Source: an uncultured Zetaproteobacteria bacterium (GTDB lineage: Bacteria > Pseudomonadota > Zetaproteobacteria > Mariprofundales > Mariprofundaceae). From it: a DNA stretch of 8,009 nucleotides. The notes below the pieces were generated by a model. The model saw nothing but the letters and a program-made list of their open reading frames with translations, made no database searches and had not been told where the DNA came from. The first letter of the stretch is position 1; the number at the start of each line of letters is the position of its first letter. A program made the position numbers and the translations under genes. Below are positions 6,378 to 8,009 of the stretch, in pieces. Location of the stretch: NCBI GenBank assembly GCA_913056285.1, contig CAJXNE010000095.1, forward strand, positions 1-8,009, read 5' to 3'.

Positions 6378-7223
6378 TTATTCGGCAACCAGCCACTCGA
6401 AATGGTCGCGCCCGTTATCTGAGGGTAGATGGTCGGATATCCAGCGCAACGATTCCTGCATTGCGTCCATAGCATGCCATGGTGGATTAATGATAAGCAG
6501 CCCGGAACCGGACATCTGCATATCGGGGAAACTTGCACCGCAATCGAGTTCCACCCTGAGAATTTTGAGAATGCCGGAGCGCTTCAGCGCATGCAATAAA
6601 TCCTGGTGACGTCCAGCTGGCAGCAAGGGGTACCAAATCACATACACGCCGGCCCGAAAACGCGCGTATGCAGCCTCAACAGCGCTTGCTACGATCTTGT
6701 ATTCACCCTTGTTTTCATATGAAGGGTCGAGAAAAACCAGTCCACGCTTTTCTTTTGGCGGCAATAGTGCACCGAGCGCTTCGAAAGCATCGCGTTTGTG
6801 CAAAGCCAGTTTACGACTGCTGCGAAAACTGTTGCGCAAACCCTCGAACTCCTGCGGATGCAGATCGCAAGCGGCCAGCCTGTCTGAGTCACGCAACATG
6901 GAAGCCAACAACGCCGTAGAGCCGGGTAATCGCGCAAAGCCGTCGTCAGGGTTTTTACTCGCAATCAATTGAAACCAGCGATCCACGCCTGCCGGAAGCT
7001 GTTCATGCCTTAACGGCCACAACCTGCCGATACCCGAATCAAACTCGCGATTCTTTAACGCTTCTACTCCTGTCAGGTCATAAACTCCCCGACTGGCAAA
7101 GGCATCGAACAAAAACAACGGTGAAGCTTTGCTTTGCATTCCGGCCACGATATCGCCAAGTATGATATGTTTTAATACATCGGCATGGTTGCCGGCATGG
7201 TAAGAATGTTGGTAGCTAAGCAT
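6378..7223 (-). CDS. rlmJ: 23S rRNA (adenine2030-N6)-methyltransferase RlmJ
   Basis: RlmJ makes m6A2030 in 23S rRNA using S-adenosylmethionine. The 281-residue length equals that of the enteric enzyme. The N-terminal signature MLSYQHSYHAGNHADVLKH (1-19) is nearly identical to the family. A SAM-binding strand with Asp40 (FLFDAFASRGVYDL) follows at 37-50, then GSTALLASML (101-110), DLHPQEFEGLR (120-130) and GLLIINPPW (241-249). The catalytic motif of N6-adenine methyltransferases reads DPSYE at 166-170, where the enteric enzyme has DPPYE. The Asp and Tyr are kept, but the third position is Ser, which is uncommon. No clear ribosome-binding site precedes the ATG, but the conserved N-terminus fixes the start. 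It lies downstream of the 6S-like RNA and its terminator, so it needs its own promoter within 7224-7290; I see no convincing one. Confidence 0.94.
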   Translation of the reverse strand: MLSYQHSYHAGNHADVLKHIILGDIVAGMQSKASPLFLFDAFASRGVYDLTGVEALKNREFDSGIGRLWPLRHEQLPAGVDRWFQLIASKNPDDGFARLPGSTALLASMLRDSDRLAACDLHPQEFEGLRNSFRSSRKLALHKRDAFEALGALLPPKEKRGLVFLDPSYENKGEYKIVASAVEAAYARFRAGVYVIWYPLLPAGRHQDLLHALKRSGILKILRVELDCGASFPDMQMSGSGLLIINPPWHAMDAMQESLRWISDHLPSDNGRDHFEWLVAE

Positions 7224-7290
7224 GGCTCAAGACTGAAGGGAAGCAACAGAGCCTGCAATCAGGCAGATGAAACAGGCAAAAGAATCTGGC

Positions 7291-7335
7291 AAAAAAAAGA
7301 AGGCCTGCCAGGGAGGGGGGGGGAGGCAGGCCTTC
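7291..7335 (-). terminator. Intrinsic terminator downstream of the 6S-like RNA
   Basis: On the minus strand, a perfect 11-bp stem (7325-7335 with 7299-7309, GAAGGCCTGCC and its complement) is followed at once by eight T (7298-7291). The 15-nt loop (7310-7324) is almost pure C, with nine in a row. There is no protein gene just upstream on this strand, so it must end a non-coding transcript; the 6S-like rod finishes 15 nt before the stem. Confidence 0.88.
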
Positions 7336-7350
7336 GAAGATATGATGCAA

Positions 7351-7516
7351 CCATTGCACTGGCGTTATAGCCTATAAAAAACTGAACCCTCGGTTAAGGT
7401 GGGCGCCGCACTCCGATATCAGGTATCCCACACAGGGATTCACACAAGCAGAATAGACAAGCTCCCGTTCAGTACACATCGGCCCAGACTTATAAGCCAC
7501 AACGCCAGTGCAACGG
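7351..7516 (-). ncRNA. ssrS: Probable 6S RNA
   Basis: 6S RNA folds like an open promoter and sequesters sigma70 RNA polymerase in stationary phase. Here the 5' and 3' ends pair in a continuous 28-bp stem (GU included): 7489-7516 with 7351-7378, with a core TTGCACTGGCGTT/AACGCCAGTGCAA. Inside is an asymmetric bubble whose 5' strand (7474-7488) reads CUGGGCCGAUG, close to CUGAGCCGAUA of enteric 6S. On the 3' side, CACCUUAACCGAGGGUUCAG matches enteric CACCUUGAACCAAGGGUUCA. ACUGAAC (7473-7467) can pair with GUUCAGU (7387-7381), or AACC/GGUU can form the small 3' hairpin typical of 6S. An apical hairpin AUCCC-UGUGU-GGGAU tops the arm. The length of about 166 nt is in the 6S range, and a strong terminator follows. 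Mature ends are approximate. The identification rests on fold and remembered consensus. Confidence 0.75.
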
Positions 7517-7556
7517 ATTCGAGCATGCTCCGACAGCGAGCTAAACTCAGTGTCAT

Positions 7557-7585
7557 ATGTTACTACTATCGCGATCGAAACTCAA
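7557..7585 (-). promoter_or_regulatory. Possible sigma70 promoter for the 6S-like RNA
   Basis: On the minus strand, TTGAGT (7585-7580) and TAACAT (7562-7557) are separated by exactly 17 nt, each matching four of six consensus positions. Transcription would start near 7550, leaving a leader of about 34 nt before the 28-bp stem, to be removed by processing. A second, weaker pair (TTGGCA and TATGTA, 18-nt spacing) lies further upstream near 7620-7650. Confidence 0.35.
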
Positions 7586-7639
7586 CACTTAAGATGACGA
7601 CCACCAATTCATTCACTACATACAAACCAAGCAATTATG

Positions 7640-7655
7640 ATGCCAAAATCGGCAT
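7640..7655. repeat. Inverted repeat ATGCC-6-GGCAT, operator-like
   Basis: ATGCC (7640-7644) and GGCAT (7651-7655) flank AAAATC. AATT lies just outside on the right, and AATT plus three extra bases on the left. It sits about 55 nt upstream of the possible 6S promoter and far from any gene start, so a protein-binding site is one reading; chance is another. Confidence 0.35.
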
Positions 7656-7779
7656 AATTAACCATCCAACTCCCCGAACACGCATTCTTTGTTTCATTGT
7701 TTCTTTCATCCAAACCCCATGAATATCTTTTCATGAACAGTTCATCGCCCCCTCATTAGAGGCTTCTATGATTCGGTTT

Positions 7780-7888
7780 GTCCGGAGTGGTCTCCCTCCC
7801 CTCCCTCCTGATTCACTCCGGGCACAGTTTCATCCTCCTCTTGAGGAAGCGCAACAAGGCTCCGGATCCCCTCCCGGAGCCTTTTTTT
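7780..7888 (+). ncRNA. Candidate small RNA with C-rich, CCUCC-bearing hairpin loops
   Basis: I know of no named family for this element. Three hairpins follow one another. The first has stem CCGGAGUG/CACUCCGG (7782-7789 with 7814-7821) and a 24-nt loop dominated by CUCCCUCCCCUCCCUCCU. The second has stem UCCUC/GAGGA (7833-7837 with 7843-7847). The third is a terminator hairpin with loop AUCCCCUC. No plus-strand protein gene precedes the terminator, so a non-coding transcript is the simplest source. A TATGAT (7767-7772) would place the start near 7780, right at the first hairpin, but no -35 is seen and a longer 5' part is possible (a CCTC-ATTA-GAGG hairpin lies at 7751-7762). Loops with CCUCC could pair with the GGAGG ribosome-binding sites common here, as in alphaproteobacterial 'cuckoo' or actinobacterial 6C-type RNAs. 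Structure is seen; existence and function are inferred. Confidence 0.45.
7856..7888 (+). terminator. Intrinsic terminator on plus strand
   Basis: A perfect 10-bp stem AAGGCTCCGG/CCGGAGCCTT (7856-7865 with 7874-7883) has an 8-nt C-rich loop and runs into seven T (7882-7888). The bases outside (GCAACA and TGTTGC) are also complementary. On the minus strand the following sequence is only TTGTTG, so it acts mainly on plus-strand transcripts. The nearest plus-strand protein gene ends more than 3 kb away. Confidence 0.88.
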
Positions 7889-7949
7889 GTTGCTTTATAA
7901 CTGTTTTGGTGTTTTAAATATTGGGCAGGCTTGTGCTAACCCGGACTAT

Positions 7950-8009
7950 TCATGAATACTGCCGCGCCCTCACTTGTTCCTTTGCCCGCAACGCATCCTT
8001 CGTCAGTCG
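7950..8009 (-). CDS. Possible C-terminal end of a minus-strand gene (window edge)
   Basis: A minus frame open to the right edge gives RLTKDALRAKEQVRARQYS and then TGA at 7952-7950. The charged, helical tail looks protein-like, but three of its five Arg codons are AGG, CGG or CGA-type rarer ones and 19 residues are too few to identify anything. It is mutually exclusive with, or overlaps, the plus-strand start at 7952. Confidence 0.25.
   Translation of the reverse strand, partial: RLTKDALRAKEQVRARQYS
7952..8009 (+). CDS. Possible N-terminus of a plus-strand gene (window edge)
   Basis: An ATG at 7952 opens a plus frame to the edge (MNTAAPSLVPLPATHPSSV). No ribosome-binding site precedes it, and the Pro/Ser/Ala-rich sequence could be a shadow of the minus frame. 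The choice cannot be made from 58 bases. Confidence 0.22.
   Translation, partial: MNTAAPSLVPLPATHPSSV

Larger units (their letters stand above)
7224..7949. other. Intergenic region rich in RNA structure, no protein gene
   Basis: No reading frame here has a ribosome-binding site, motif or coding texture. A 107-codon plus frame at 7399-7722 runs antisense through the structured RNA and is rejected. The stretch holds a minus-strand 6S-like RNA with its terminator and a possible promoter. It also holds a plus-strand candidate small RNA ending in its own terminator, plus several dyads. The segments 7224-7290 and 7889-7949 hold nothing that I can identify with confidence. Confidence 0.75.

Noticed and set aside
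7315..7323. A run of nine G as a phase-variation switch
   Set aside because: It is not in or before any coding region or promoter; it forms the loop of a terminator.
7514..7540. A tRNA 3' half suggested by GCTCGAATCC on the minus strand
   Set aside because: The bases on either side of the T-loop-like sequence do not pair into a T arm, and there is no acceptor stem, anticodon arm or CCA end.
7399..7722. A 107-codon plus-strand reading frame
   Set aside because: It runs antisense through the 6S-like rod, has no ribosome-binding site, and its Thr/Ser/His/Arg-rich translation lacks any protein-like pattern.
7921..7937. A -24/-12 (sigma54-like) promoter, TTGG and GTGC with correct GG/GC spacing
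   Set aside because: The middle of the -24 element does not match, the transcript would begin only about 4 nt before the possible ATG at 7952, and that gene itself is doubtful.

Overview
The window is a 8 kb stretch of a Gram-negative bacterial chromosome, most likely a proteobacterium. It carries proteobacterial housekeeping genes (trmB, rlmJ, a ybiB/trpD2-like gene, ybjQ, an aerobic hemF-like gene), exported proteins with classical signal peptides, and what looks like a 6S RNA. Base composition is close to 50% GC, and most genes with a recognisable ribosome-binding site use a strong GGAGG or AGGAG. Divergence from the enteric homologues points away from close relatives of Escherichia; a deep-branching gamma- or zeta-proteobacterium would fit, but no closer placement is justified. 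There are no signs of mobile elements, CRISPR arrays or tRNA genes.

Layout, left to right. Positions 1-618 (minus) hold the N-terminal third or so of a membrane-anchored nucleotide-sugar epimerase/dehydratase (CapD/WbpM/PglF type), running off the left edge and preceded on the same strand by trmB (708-1409). A short exported orphan protein (1513-1851) and a YbjQ/UPF0145 protein (1984-2304) follow on plus. YbjQ meets, tail to tail with no spacer, a minus-strand pair: a TrpD2/YbiB-like protein (2862-3809) translationally coupled to a DJ-1/YajL-like protein (2305-2859). Divergent from that pair is a class I glutamine amidotransferase-like protein (3851-4549). It converges on an exported glycine-zipper plus TPR protein (4570-5106, minus). 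Then come a divergent HemF-family protein (5236-6282) and rlmJ (6378-7223), both minus and probably cotranscribed.

Positions 7224-7949 contain no convincing protein gene but are full of RNA structure. On the minus strand, 7351-7516 folds into a rod closed by a 28-bp stem (GU pairs included). Its sequence resembles proteobacterial 6S RNA, and it is followed by a strong intrinsic terminator whose loop is a run of C. On the plus strand, 7780-7888 forms three hairpins with C/U-rich, CCUCC-containing loops and ends in a textbook terminator. I read this as a candidate small RNA with anti-Shine-Dalgarno loops, and it is the most novel item here. A reading frame may begin or end at the right edge (7950-8009).

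Most of the protein genes serve unrelated housekeeping roles: tRNA and rRNA methylation, haem synthesis, protein or metabolite repair, envelope polysaccharide. The only clear functional coupling is the ybiB-like/DJ-1 pair. No defence system or biosynthetic cluster was found.
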